Assembly: GCA_946410505.1 (NCBI GenBank)
Contig: CAMKAP010000039.1
Span: 1-12,182, forward strand
Origin: an uncultured Clostridia bacterium
GTDB taxonomy: Bacteria > Bacillota_A > Clostridia > Oscillospirales > Oscillospiraceae
DNA length: 12,182 nucleotides
Direction of reading: 5' to 3'
Shown here: positions 1 to 7,727 of the stretch, one piece after another
Layout: each line of letters begins with the position of its first letter
Position numbering within the stretch: position 1 is the stretch's first letter
Made by a program: the position numbers and the translations under genes
Notes under the pieces: generated by a model
Told to the model about the DNA's origin: nothing
What the model saw: only the letters and a program-made list of their open reading frames with translations
Databases searched by the model: none

Positions 1-120
1 CCTTTTTGGACCCAACTGGTGCTTTTGTTATTCTGCGCTATTTTGCAACGCGCCCCATCCGATGATCATTATAACGTAATAGACCGAGCTGCGAAAATTT
101 ATCGGCTCCCTGTGGAATAG
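1..120 (+). other. Possible 3' end of an upstream gene (open frame, uncertain)
   Basis: Frame 1 is open from the first base to a TAG at 118-120, giving 39 codons with no start visible. The residues (a hydrophobic LVLLLFCAIL stretch, then DDHYNVIDRAAKIYRLPVE) are not absurd for protein, but no family is recognised. A hairpin at 103-134 overlaps the stop, as a terminator just after a gene would. A 39-codon open frame at an edge can arise by chance, so this is only a possibility. Confidence 0.2.
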
Positions 121-134
121 CATTCAGGGAGCCG
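103..134. terminator. Perfect 10-bp hairpin, possible terminator
   Basis: CGGCTCCCTG at 103-112 pairs exactly with CAGGGAGCCG at 125-134 around a 12-nt loop. The flanks are AT-rich on both sides (AAAATTTAT before, TATTAACATATT after), but neither is a clean T-run. It could end a plus-strand transcript entering from the left, or the minus-strand antiporter transcript whose stop lies about 210 bp away. The rest of 135-344 shows no gene or RNA that I can support. Confidence 0.45.
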
Positions 135-344
135 TATTAACATATTCTGCTTTCAGTCTCCCAAAAGGGTGCAAAACAGTAATTTGCCGTCGGTAGCTTT
201 GCCGCAGTTTGCCGCGATTTATCGCAATCTATTTTATTCTGCTCCGGGCAGGGGACTCCTGCCGTGGCAGACAAACAGGATTCGCAGCATAGTTCAAATC
301 ACCCCATATATGAGCGTTTGGTCGGTTCCTGCGGCAGGGCGGCG

Positions 345-1322
345 TCAGCTTACAAACTGATAGACCGTGAAGCCCGCGTAGATGCACAGCAGCAGGATGC
401 CCTGCCAGCGCTTCAGCTCACCCTTTTTCAGCGCAGGCAGACACATAATGGACATCACGGCCAGCATGACCGGCAGGTCGATGACGAGACTGGAATTGAC
501 GCCGCCCATCAGTGTTTTTTCAGCCGGGATCGCAAAGGGGGAAATTGCGATCGACGCGCCGCTGACCAGAACGATATTGAACAGGTTTGCGCCGATGATA
601 TTTCCCAGGGACAGGGAGCCGTGCCCCTTCATAAGACTGGTGATCGCCGTGATCAGCTCAGGCAGGCTGGTGCCCAGCGCAACCATGGTCAGGCCGATGA
701 CGGAATCGGGCACACCGAGTGCCGCGGCGATCAGCGTGCCGTTATCCACCAGGAAGCGGGCGCCCAAGGCGATGGCCGCAGCGCCGATCACCAGCAGAAG
801 CAGCTCCAAGGCAAAGGGCCGCTCTTTCTCCCCCGTTTCCTCTTCCTCACCCTCTTCCGCGAGCTCCGGATGCTTCTTCATCTGCAGCGTGGAGACGACC
901 ATATATACCACAAACACCGCGAGATAAACAAAGCCCATCCAGCGCTCGAAGCGGCCCGTTGTCCAGGCGATCAGCGCGTAGGACAGCGCGGCGGCGAAGA
1001 AAAAGCCGGTCGGCAAAGAGAAGGATTTCGGCTGCACCTTTCCGGGGCTCGCCGTAATGGTGATGGCGGCGATCAGGCTCGTGTTGCAGATGATGGAGCC
1101 GATGGCGTTGCCATAGCTGATGCCGGCGTTGCCCTGCAGGGCCGCCTGGCTGGAGACCATCACCTCGGGCAGCGTGGTGCCGATGGAGACGATGGTGGCG
1201 CCGATCAAAAGCTCCGGCAGACGGAAGCGGCGCGCGATGCCGACAGAGCCGTCGACAAACCAGTCGCCCCCCTTGATCAAAAGAGCAAATCCCACAAAGA
1301 AAAGCAGCACGGGAACAAGCAT
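345..1322 (-). CDS. CaCA-family calcium/sodium (cation) antiporter
   Basis: This 325-residue integral membrane protein has the two inverted halves typical of the Ca2+:cation antiporter (CaCA, YrbG-like) family. The alpha-1 repeat (about residues 41-85) contains GTTLPE and GNAIGS; the alpha-2 repeat (about 210-255) contains GTSLPE and GNIIGANLFN. These segments carry the cation-binding acidic and Asn residues in the family. The halves are joined by a hydrophilic, very acidic loop (about 148-168, EEGEEEETGEKE). Length is normal for bacterial members. By family, it should exchange Ca2+ or a similar cation for Na+ or H+ at the cytoplasmic membrane; the exact ion is not readable. In alpha-1 the usual SNIFN is SIICN, a mild divergence. 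The start ATG has a weak, rather distant AAGGA 11 nt upstream. It lies 218 bp downstream of the glycosidase gene on the same strand, with a hairpin between, so it is probably a separate transcript. Confidence 0.9.
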   Translation of the reverse strand: MLVPVLLFFVGFALLIKGGDWFVDGSVGIARRFRLPELLIGATIVSIGTTLPEVMVSSQAALQGNAGISYGNAIGSIICNTSLIAAITITASPGKVQPKSFSLPTGFFFAAALSYALIAWTTGRFERWMGFVYLAVFVVYMVVSTLQMKKHPELAEEGEEEETGEKERPFALELLLLVIGAAAIALGARFLVDNGTLIAAALGVPDSVIGLTMVALGTSLPELITAITSLMKGHGSLSLGNIIGANLFNIVLVSGASIAISPFAIPAEKTLMGGVNSSLVIDLPVMLAVMSIMCLPALKKGELKRWQGILLLCIYAGFTVYQFVS

Positions 1323-1481
1323 ATTTCCAACGATCCTTTCAAGCGAAACTCACAGACGGCGGCCTTCTGCCGCCTGTATTGCTACAATATAGTATCACAG
1401 AAGCAGGCAAAATGCAAACCCTCTCTCACCTCCGTGCGCGCGCTCCCCCGCTTCCCGCGGCGCCGGGCCACCGGCGTGCAG
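1323..1481 (-). other. Antiporter upstream spacer with weak promoter and small hairpin
   Basis: On the minus strand a weak promoter can be drawn, TTGCAT, 17 bp, TACTAT, in the AT-rich patch near 1389-1417; the -35 match is poor. Between it and the antiporter start, GGCGGC (1358-1363) and GCCGCC (1369-1374) form a tight 6-bp hairpin with a 5-nt loop in the leader. I see no known riboswitch fold and no gene here. Confidence 0.3.
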
Positions 1482-1516
1482 GAACAGGCGCTCCGCATGC
1501 AGCAGAGCGCCTGTTC
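1482..1516. terminator. Perfect 12-bp hairpin after the glycosidase gene
   Basis: GAACAGGCGCTC (1482-1493) pairs without mismatch with GAGCGCCTGTTC (1505-1516) around an 11-nt loop. It lies 24 bp past the stop of the glycosidase operon, where a terminator is expected. The T-run (TTTT, 1517-1520) is on the plus-strand side; in the direction of the operon (minus) the stem is preceded by AAAA and lacks a following U-tract. The stem is convincing; termination of the minus-strand transcript is likely by position but not textbook. Confidence 0.6.
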
Positions 1517-1540
1517 TTTTGCATTGTCCGAGTCCTTTGG

Positions 1541-3142
1541 TTAACCCGGGATCTTGACGCTGATGTTGGTGAAGGACGCGCTGCAGCCGTCGGCAAAGAC
1601 GCCGATGTGGGCCCCGTCGATGGAGTGGGTGATGCGGCAGCTGAGTGCCTTCATATCGTCCACATACAGGACCACGATTTCGTTTTCACACACGAGCTTC
1701 ACATGGTGGACGTCATTTTTGGAGAAATCAAAGCGGGTGAGCGCCATGGGGTCGTAGTCCCGGATCTCGGTGACCTCATAGCCCTCGTAGTGCAGCTTGC
1801 CCTCCCGGGCGTCCAGGCACAGGGCGGTATAGGTCTCGTCCTTTTCGCTGCCGCCGAAGGCGAAGCCCGCGCAGCCCTCTTCATCCAGCGTCACGTCGCA
1901 CTCCAGGGTCATGGTGGCGGGGCGGGTGCCCATGTCGGCCAGCGCGTAAGAATCCTCTTCCGCCTTGAGGGCGATGTTGTTGCCGTTGACTTCCACGTCG
2001 CCCTTCTTCCCCACGGCAAAGACCAGCTTGTCGATGGTGAAGTAATCGGCCAGGGTGTCGGGCGCCTTCACGCCGAGGGTCTTGTCCTCATGCTGGACGA
2101 GCTGATGGTTCATGAGGCTGCCGGCCCACTGATAGATGCCGGAGTCGCCGCTGACGCCGGCGCGGCCCAGCCAGCCGCAGAGATAGGTGACGCCGTTGAA
2201 CTCCGCGGTCTTGGCGGCATAGAAGACAAAGCCGTTGCCGTCCATGGTGCCTCTGCCGTCAAGGATATTGTCCCTGGGCGCCACAAAGGGACCGTCCATG
2301 GAGTCGCCGATGGCATAGTAGGTGCAGCAGTCCCAGCTGTAAGTCAGATACCAGGTGTCGCCGATGCAGAAAAGATCGGGGCACTCCAGCATGTACTGCT
2401 GCATGGGCGCGAAGATCGGGCCGACAAAGTCCCAGTGCTTCAGGTCGGTGGAGGTGTATTTCACCACGACACCGCCCAGAACCTCCTCACGGGCCGCGAT
2501 CAGGAGCCAGTAGCACTGGTCTCGCTCGACCCAGAACACCTCGGGATCGCGAAAATCGTCCTTGGAGTAGTTGTCCGGGGAGTAGAAGGTGTCCTCCGGA
2601 TGCTTTTCCCATTTTTCCCGGTCGGTGCTGGTGGCGTGCATGACGCACTCCTTGCCCTTGCTGGAGCTGTCGTTGTGGCCGGTGTAGAAGAGATGGTAGA
2701 GGCCGTCACGGTCCTGCATGACGGAGCCGGTGCCGAGGGCGGGATCGGGATCGGACATCATGCCGAAGTTCATGACCATGCCGTGGTCCTTGTACTCGTA
2801 GAGGTTTTCGGTGCTGTACTTGTAGATGGGGTGGTAGCCCTGGCCGTTGTGGTCGGTGTCGTAGAGATAGTAGAGCTCCAGCACGCCGTCCTCGGTCACG
2901 AAGGGCATGGTGTCGCCCACATAGCCGCCCTCGGGCGCGGGATAGAGCGAATAAGGCACCGCCTCATAGGGCTCATCGGGAATCGACGGCGAGGCTTCCT
3001 CTTCGCTCTGCTCCGATGCCTCTTCCACCGCGGTTTCATTCTCCAGCGCCTCACTCTGCGCAGGGGCGGCCTGCCCGCCGCAGGCAGACAGAAGCATGGC
3101 CAGGATCAGGAGAAATGCGAGCAAATACTGCTTGTTTTTCAT
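1541..3142 (-). CDS. GH32-type glycoside hydrolase lipoprotein (probable fructan-active enzyme)
   Basis: This 533-residue protein starts with a lipoprotein signal peptide (lipobox LSAC, Cys21) and an acidic Glu/Ser-rich linker to about residue 60, so it should be tethered outside the membrane. A five-bladed-propeller GH32 catalytic domain follows. YVGDTMPF (D77) sits where WMNDPNG holds the nucleophile, GTGSVMQD is near 137-144, FRDP is at 197-200 (D199, transition-state stabiliser) and ECPDLF is at 253-258 (E253, acid/base). From about 370 to the end is a beta-sandwich like the GH32 C-terminal domain. GH32 enzymes cleave beta-fructosides (sucrose, levan, inulin) with retention; the exact substrate here is inferred. 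The first motif is non-canonical, placing it in a divergent GH32 clade. A GGAGG lies about 8 nt before the ATG. It is the second gene of an operon, 35 bp behind the repeat lipoprotein. GH43 is less likely because of the RDP plus EC motifs. Confidence 0.86.
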   Translation of the reverse strand: MKNKQYLLAFLLILAMLLSACGGQAAPAQSEALENETAVEEASEQSEEEASPSIPDEPYEAVPYSLYPAPEGGYVGDTMPFVTEDGVLELYYLYDTDHNGQGYHPIYKYSTENLYEYKDHGMVMNFGMMSDPDPALGTGSVMQDRDGLYHLFYTGHNDSSSKGKECVMHATSTDREKWEKHPEDTFYSPDNYSKDDFRDPEVFWVERDQCYWLLIAAREEVLGGVVVKYTSTDLKHWDFVGPIFAPMQQYMLECPDLFCIGDTWYLTYSWDCCTYYAIGDSMDGPFVAPRDNILDGRGTMDGNGFVFYAAKTAEFNGVTYLCGWLGRAGVSGDSGIYQWAGSLMNHQLVQHEDKTLGVKAPDTLADYFTIDKLVFAVGKKGDVEVNGNNIALKAEEDSYALADMGTRPATMTLECDVTLDEEGCAGFAFGGSEKDETYTALCLDAREGKLHYEGYEVTEIRDYDPMALTRFDFSKNDVHHVKLVCENEIVVLYVDDMKALSCRITHSIDGAHIGVFADGCSASFTNISVKIPG

Positions 3143-3177
3143 GTTTTATACCTCCAGATGCTTTGCTGCGCGTTTAA

Positions 3178-6100
3178 TCAGAACTCGTAGATCGTATCCG
3201 AAACCAGGTTGATCGTGCCGGCCTTCTCGACAGCCAGATTGCTGAGGATGATGCTGTTGGGAGAGGCGCAGTTGCCGAGGGAGAGCTGGATCACAAGCTG
3301 AATATCCTGCCTGGGATAGGTGACATACTCCACCGGCTGGCCGGAGGGTGAGGACATCAGCCCGAACATCGCGCCAAGGCCCTTTTCCTCGCCTCCGTTA
3401 TTGAAGCAGACCTCAAAGGGCGCGGGGATGATGGACTTGACGTCCATGCGGATGCGGTATTTCTGGCCGGCCTTGAGTGTGACGCCGGTTTCCACGAAGA
3501 GCTTGGTCTTCCAGGCCTCCAGGCCGGTGGAGGGCGTCTTCTCGATGCGCACGGTGGCGCGGTCGGCCGTCTTATCCAGCTGAGACCTGTAGCCCGCTTC
3601 GGTGCGAAGCGTGGTGGTTTCCCGTTTTTCGGGCGTGGAGTAGCTTGTGAAGGTAACTTCCTCGATCTTCACGTTGCTGACGGTGTAGGTGTTGCCGTCG
3701 GTGCCGTCGGTCTGGCCGAGGCGGATCTGCAGCGTGAGCTCGCCGTTACTGTCCATGGGACGGGTCGTAAAGGAAATGTTCTGCGTGCCGGCGGAGAGGC
3801 TGCGGTTGAAGAGCTGACCGTAGGCGTTCTCTTTATTGCCGTCATAGAAGACCTCCGCCACAGCCTGGGGCTTTTCGGCGGCGAGGTCGAAGCTCACGCG
3901 GTAGCCCTTGCCGTTTTCGGGCGTAAAGCCGGTCTTGACGTTGAGCTTCACGTTCCAGGGGTGCCGCTCTTCGGCGGGCGCCTGGTGGATGTGGAAGACG
4001 GCGGAATCGCTCTTCTTCTCAAGGGATGTGATGTAGCCGTCGTCGGTGGCGTCCGAGACGCTGCCCACGGCGTTGTATTGGAAGCCGGAGAGCAGGTTTT
4101 CACCCGGTGTGAGGCTCAGCTCGGAAACTTTGACGTTGCTGACCTTTACGTCCGTATCCGCGGGAACGGTACCCAGCTTGAGCAGGATCTCCAGCTCGCC
4201 GCTAGTCGCAGGGCTGACCTGATGGCTGACGGTGCCGGAGGAAACGGCCTTGGAGCCGAAGCCCTCCTCGCTGCCGGTCGCCAGATCCTTGAAGCAGGCC
4301 ATGCAGCCGTCGGCATTCGCCACATCCATGCTGATCTCATAGGTCTTGCCGGCCTCCAGCGTCAGGCCGGTCTTGGCGTACAGCTTGATGTGCCAGTCAT
4401 CGCCGGGCTTGGTGATGTGGGCGGTGGCGCTGCTGCCGTCGCCGGAAAGCTCTCCGACAGTGCCCTCATTGGTCTCGAGAAGGAAGGACTTCGTATCGCC
4501 AACATCCTCGGTCACAACGGGGTACTTGAAGCTTTCGGGCGTGAGGTCGGTGTAGGTGGGCTGGTCGGCGGCGGTGAGGATCTGGAGGTTGCTGACCGTG
4601 ACCTCCGTGCCGGCGGGCAGCGTGCCGAGCTTGAACAGGATTTCCATCTCGCCCGTCTGCCTCTCGCCGGTCTCTGTGGGCGTGATCGTGTACGAGAACT
4701 TGCCGCTTGAGACGGTGGTGGAGCCGAAAGCATCCTCTTTTTCTGTGTAGCTTAAGTTCTTGAAGACGACCGGGCAGCCCTCGGCGTTCGTCACGTCCAT
4801 TTTGACGGTGTAGGTCTTGCCGTATTCAAGGGTCACGCCGGGCTTGACATAGTACTTGGCGTGCCAGTCGCAGCCCTTGGAGTTGACGGCGAGCGTGGCA
4901 GAGGGGACGCCGTCACCGCCGTTGAAGTCAAAGCCGATATCGTTCCCCTCAGGGGGGGCCGGGACAAAGAAGTTGCAGTTCAGGGGATCGGAGCCGTTGA
5001 CGGAGACATTGCTGACCGTCACGTTGCTGCCCGCGGGGAGCGTGCCGAGCTTCAGAATGATTTCCAGATTGCCGTCCATCGTGGCGGTACCGGAGTACTG
5101 AACCTTGCCGCCGGAGACAGTCGTGCTGCCGAAATCGGTCTCGCCGCCGCCCTCGCGGTTAAAGCAGACCGCACAGCCGTCAGCGCCGACCACATCCATG
5201 CTGATCGTGTAGCTCTGGCCGTTTGTGATCGCCTTGTTCGCAGCGGGAGGAATGGCGTAGAGCTTGATGTGCCAGTCGTCCCACCTGGCATCGATCTTTG
5301 CGGTGTTTTCGCTGAAGCTTGAAACGACATGCTTGTTCGCCGGGTTCTCGTCCATCCCATAGCAGGGCTCGGTGGTTACGATGTTCTTCGTCTCAACCTC
5401 CACCAGCTCGACCTTTACGTTGCTGACCTTGACCTCGGTGCCGTTGGGGAGATTGCCGATCTTGATCAGAAACTGCATGACGCCCGCCTGGTTGTTCTCG
5501 GTTCCGCTGGGTGTGATGGTGTGCACGACCTTGCCGCCCGTTACGGCAGCAGAGCCGAAGGCGTCTTCCTGGCTCAGGAAGCTCTCGTTCTTGAAGGCGA
5601 CGCTGCAGCCCTCCGCATTCTCCACATCCATGCTGACACGATAGGTCTTGCCTTCCTCAAGCATGACGCCGGGGAAGCCGTAAAGCTTGATGTGCCAGTC
5701 GTCGCCGCTCTGCTCGATCCTGGCGGTGGCAAAGCTCCCGTTTCCGCCGAGAACCGCTTTCGCGCCGGCGTTGTTCTCAAGGTTGAAGGAATTATACTGC
5801 TTGTCGCCCGCCTGGAAATCGGGGTAGCCGAAGCCGGGGAGCGTAAGCTCGGTGCCGGTGGAGGAGATCTCGCGCAGCTCAAGGCCGCTGATCTTGACGG
5901 TGTTGCCTTCGGCGGTGTTCGTCTCACCGAGCTGGATGCGGATGGTCAGCGGGCCGTGGTCCGCATCGGTGGAAAAGAGATAGTCCACGCTGCTGCGCTG
6001 CCCGGCCTTCAGCTTGAGAGAGTCTGGCAGTTCGGGCTTGATCGCGCCATAATTTTCGTTGTCTCCGCCGGCGCCGTCAAAGCAGATCTCGTATTTCTCC

Positions 6101-7494
6101 TGGTCCTTCTCGGAGTCCAGATCAAACTTGACTTCGTACAGCTTGCCGGGTTCAGGGGTAAAGCCGGTATCGACGAAGAGCTTTGCCTCCCAGACACCGC
6201 GGTTGCTCTCGCGCGCTCTGGTGATCCGGTAGGTCGCGCTGTCGGCGGCCTTCTCGAGGCTTGCCTCAAAGTCGGGATCGTGGAACTCGCGCACAGTCTC
6301 GCTGCCGCTGTAGGAGACGTTCAGCGGGATATTCTTGTAAGAGGTCGGGACCAGAGAAGTCAGCGTCCGGCCGGTGAAGACCTCCTTGTCCAGCGCAAAG
6401 CCCGCGGGCAGGATGTTTTTATAGTGGTCGGTGACCGTCTCGATACGCACATTGCCGACTTTCACGTTGGCGTCCTCGGGCGCTTCGCCCAGGGAGAACT
6501 GCAGCACCAGCTCCTCGCCCTCACTGCCGCCGGTGATTACGGCCTCACAGGTCTTCTTTTCGCCCGCGGTCAGATTCTGGCCGTACAGGGCGCCGTAGCC
6601 CTTCTCCACTTCCCCGTCATTGAAAAGGATCTCAAAGGGCATGTCCATATCGCTCTCCACATCGGCCGTGACATGGTAGCGTACGCCCGATTCGGGGATC
6701 AGGCCGGTCTTCACATAGAGCCGGGACTTCCACACACCGGGCTCCCAGGACGACGAGAAGTAATAGATGCTCACTTCGTCTTTGCTGCGGGTGGGGATGG
6801 GGGCGTAGCCCTGGTCGTGCTTTTCATAGACCTTGGCTTCGTTCTCGAAGTCAATGGCCCTGGGCAGGGCGTCCTCGTACTCCACCTCGTCGGCAAACTC
6901 CTCGATCTCGATCTCGCTGAATTCGATCGTGAAGGGGGGCAGCATACCGAGCTGCAGGTCCAGATAGCTGGTGCCGCCGGTGGCGATCAGCATCCCGGTG
7001 ACGCTGTTTTCGCCCTTCTGGATCTCAAACTCCTGGAAGTCGCCGAACTTGACCTTGCCGGCCACGTCCGAGGTAAAGCGGTAAGTGACCTGGTAGTCCC
7101 TGCCGGCCACCGTGGGATAATTGCTCTCCAGCTTCACATGCCAGGCTTCTCCGTCGGTTTTGGCCGCCGTAAAACGGTATACGCCGTCCACGGCCTCGCC
7201 GCTGCCCTCGACCCTGTCGCCCTCAAACTTCGCCTTGAACAGTGGCTTGGCATCTGCGGTCACAGCGTCCACGCCGCCGTTCACAGCCAGAGGCTGCAGG
7301 AAATAGCCGCTCTCGGCAGCATCCGCCAGAGGCGCCGCCTCGACTGCGGCCGGCTCTTCCGCCCGGACCTGCGGGATCATCTCGACGGCAGGTTCCACCA
7401 GGACCTCCTTCGCATTCGGGGCGCCCATTGCGCAGCTGGACAGCAGAAACGCCGCCAGAAGCATCACCGCGGTCAGCACTTTCCCCTGTTTCAT
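3178..7494 (-). CDS. Giant surface lipoprotein with nine carbohydrate-binding-like repeats
   Basis: This 1438-residue protein has a lipoprotein signal peptide (lipobox LSSC, Cys21), a short Ala/Glu/Pro linker to about 65, then nine beta-sandwich repeats of roughly 135-180 residues resembling CBM4/9-type modules. Each has a core Trp in a W-x-x-K/R-L/Y motif, at residues 118, 255, 435, 600, 741, 877, 1034, 1180 and 1328, then G-x-x-Y-x-V/I and a closing S/G-N-V/L strand. Repeats 2, 3, 8 and 9 share one form (W..KL.V.TG..P..G, then F..G...YGA). Repeats 4-7 share another (DWH.K.Y, GKTY..SMDV, NADGC, FGS..VS.G). Repeat 1 is intermediate. No catalytic domain, transmembrane helix, SLH domain or sortase motif is visible. 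Its role is inferred: capturing glycan at the cell surface for the GH32 lipoprotein encoded 35 bp downstream. AGGAGG at 7503-7508 lies 8 nt before the ATG, giving very strong translation initiation. It is the first gene after a consensus promoter. Confidence 0.87.
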   Translation of the reverse strand: MKQGKVLTAVMLLAAFLLSSCAMGAPNAKEVLVEPAVEMIPQVRAEEPAAVEAAPLADAAESGYFLQPLAVNGGVDAVTADAKPLFKAKFEGDRVEGSGEAVDGVYRFTAAKTDGEAWHVKLESNYPTVAGRDYQVTYRFTSDVAGKVKFGDFQEFEIQKGENSVTGMLIATGGTSYLDLQLGMLPPFTIEFSEIEIEEFADEVEYEDALPRAIDFENEAKVYEKHDQGYAPIPTRSKDEVSIYYFSSSWEPGVWKSRLYVKTGLIPESGVRYHVTADVESDMDMPFEILFNDGEVEKGYGALYGQNLTAGEKKTCEAVITGGSEGEELVLQFSLGEAPEDANVKVGNVRIETVTDHYKNILPAGFALDKEVFTGRTLTSLVPTSYKNIPLNVSYSGSETVREFHDPDFEASLEKAADSATYRITRARESNRGVWEAKLFVDTGFTPEPGKLYEVKFDLDSEKDQEKYEICFDGAGGDNENYGAIKPELPDSLKLKAGQRSSVDYLFSTDADHGPLTIRIQLGETNTAEGNTVKISGLELREISSTGTELTLPGFGYPDFQAGDKQYNSFNLENNAGAKAVLGGNGSFATARIEQSGDDWHIKLYGFPGVMLEEGKTYRVSMDVENAEGCSVAFKNESFLSQEDAFGSAAVTGGKVVHTITPSGTENNQAGVMQFLIKIGNLPNGTEVKVSNVKVELVEVETKNIVTTEPCYGMDENPANKHVVSSFSENTAKIDARWDDWHIKLYAIPPAANKAITNGQSYTISMDVVGADGCAVCFNREGGGETDFGSTTVSGGKVQYSGTATMDGNLEIILKLGTLPAGSNVTVSNVSVNGSDPLNCNFFVPAPPEGNDIGFDFNGGDGVPSATLAVNSKGCDWHAKYYVKPGVTLEYGKTYTVKMDVTNAEGCPVVFKNLSYTEKEDAFGSTTVSSGKFSYTITPTETGERQTGEMEILFKLGTLPAGTEVTVSNLQILTAADQPTYTDLTPESFKYPVVTEDVGDTKSFLLETNEGTVGELSGDGSSATAHITKPGDDWHIKLYAKTGLTLEAGKTYEISMDVANADGCMACFKDLATGSEEGFGSKAVSSGTVSHQVSPATSGELEILLKLGTVPADTDVKVSNVKVSELSLTPGENLLSGFQYNAVGSVSDATDDGYITSLEKKSDSAVFHIHQAPAEERHPWNVKLNVKTGFTPENGKGYRVSFDLAAEKPQAVAEVFYDGNKENAYGQLFNRSLSAGTQNISFTTRPMDSNGELTLQIRLGQTDGTDGNTYTVSNVKIEEVTFTSYSTPEKRETTTLRTEAGYRSQLDKTADRATVRIEKTPSTGLEAWKTKLFVETGVTLKAGQKYRIRMDVKSIIPAPFEVCFNNGGEEKGLGAMFGLMSSPSGQPVEYVTYPRQDIQLVIQLSLGNCASPNSIILSNLAVEKAGTINLVSDTIYEF
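4105..5860 (-). repeat. Internal block of four closely related protein repeats (type B)
   Basis: This stretch encodes repeats 4-7 of the large lipoprotein (about residues 545-1130). All four share DWH-(I/A)-K-(L/Y)-Y, then GKTY or GQSY, a (S/K)MDV strand, the NAEGC or GADGC turn, FGS/DFGS followed by a Ser/Gly-rich turn, and L-G-(T/N)-(L/V)-P-(A/N) with V-SN. They resemble each other more than the outer repeats do, which suggests block duplication within the gene. Confidence 0.75.
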
Positions 7495-7543
7495 CGCAAA
7501 AACCTCCTCACAAAATGCCTGTTTGTAAAAAGTTTTGTGTTGA

Positions 7544-7579
7544 GCATTTCATTTCGCTTGCTTTGCGCACGTGAAATGC
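7544..7579 (-). promoter_or_regulatory. Inverted repeat in the operon leader
   Basis: GCATTTCA (7544-7551) and TGAAATGC (7572-7579) form perfect 8-bp arms around 20 nt, inside the roughly 105-nt 5' leader predicted for the operon. Part of the loop can pair in an alternative way (TTTCGCTTGC at 7552-7561 with GCACGTGAAA at 7567-7576, 8 of 10). It may be an mRNA hairpin or a binding site; its function is not known. Confidence 0.35.
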
Positions 7580-7585
7580 ACAAAA

Positions 7586-7600
7586 TGTAAACTATTAACA
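7586..7600 (-). promoter_or_regulatory. Candidate operator at the operon transcription start
   Basis: TGTAAA-CTA-TTAACA is a 6-3-6 inverted repeat with one mismatch. With the -10 box ending at 7606, transcription should start near 7599, so this site covers about +1 to +14, a classic repressor position. On the minus strand, positions 7580-7591 read TTTACATTTTGT, the same 12-mer found next to the regulator promoter at 7728-7739. The likely ligand is the divergent LacI-family protein. A CcpA-type cre site is an alternative, since TGTAAAC resembles a cre half, but the spacing is one base off. Confidence 0.45.
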
Positions 7601-7605
7601 GAAAT

Positions 7606-7634
7606 ATTATAGTGCATCCGCCATATTCTGTCAA
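7606..7634 (-). promoter_or_regulatory. Consensus sigma-A promoter of the lipoprotein operon
   Basis: On the minus strand TTGACA (7634-7629) and TATAAT (7611-7606) are both perfect matches to the vegetative consensus with an ideal 17-bp spacer. It points at the 1438-residue lipoprotein gene, leaving a leader of about 105 nt. Such a strong core promoter normally needs repression, which fits the overlapping palindrome and the divergent LacI-type gene. Confidence 0.85.
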
Positions 7635-7642
7635 CATAATCT

Positions 7643-7674
7643 GTGCATTTGCTCAAAAAATTAGTGCCATTTGC
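7643..7674. promoter_or_regulatory. Direct repeats upstream of the operon promoter
   Basis: GTGCATTTGC (7643-7652) and GTGCCATTTGC (7664-7674) start 21 bp apart, two helical turns, just upstream of the -35 box of the operon. A related GTGCATCCGC begins at 7612 within the promoter spacer, 31 bp before the first copy. Placement suggests protein binding sites on one face of the helix, perhaps for an activator; this is inference only. Confidence 0.3.
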
Positions 7675-7727
7675 CCACTGAGCCGCAAACTTTCTGTACA
7701 GTTCTAACAGTCCGGCCAAGGAGGTTC

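Noticed and set aside
1323..1481. Riboswitch (for example a manganese yybP-ykoY type) before the antiporter
   Set aside because: The leader is too short and only a simple 6-bp hairpin is seen; none of the conserved loop bases could be recognised.
264..1544. 426-codon plus-strand frame opposite the antiporter
   Set aside because: The composition is Gln/Asp/Gly/Arg-rich nonsense typical of the complement of membrane-protein codons; the antiporter alpha-repeats are on the minus strand.
1379..3190. 603-codon plus-strand open frame opposite the GH32 gene
   Set aside because: The GH32 motifs and lipobox on the minus strand are decisive; the plus frame shows no family features.
3178..7494. The large lipoprotein as a glycosidase, or as a sortase- or SLH-anchored cell-wall protein
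   Set aside because: No catalytic motif was found in any repeat and there is no LPxTG, hydrophobic tail or SLH motif at the C-terminus; the N-terminal lipobox explains anchoring.
5329..7590. Very long plus-strand open frame opposite the repeat lipoprotein
   Set aside because: It is antisense to a clearly homologous, signal-peptide-bearing gene. Its Ala/Gly/Val/Leu/Asp-rich composition is what GC-rich antisense frames give, and it has no recognisable domain.
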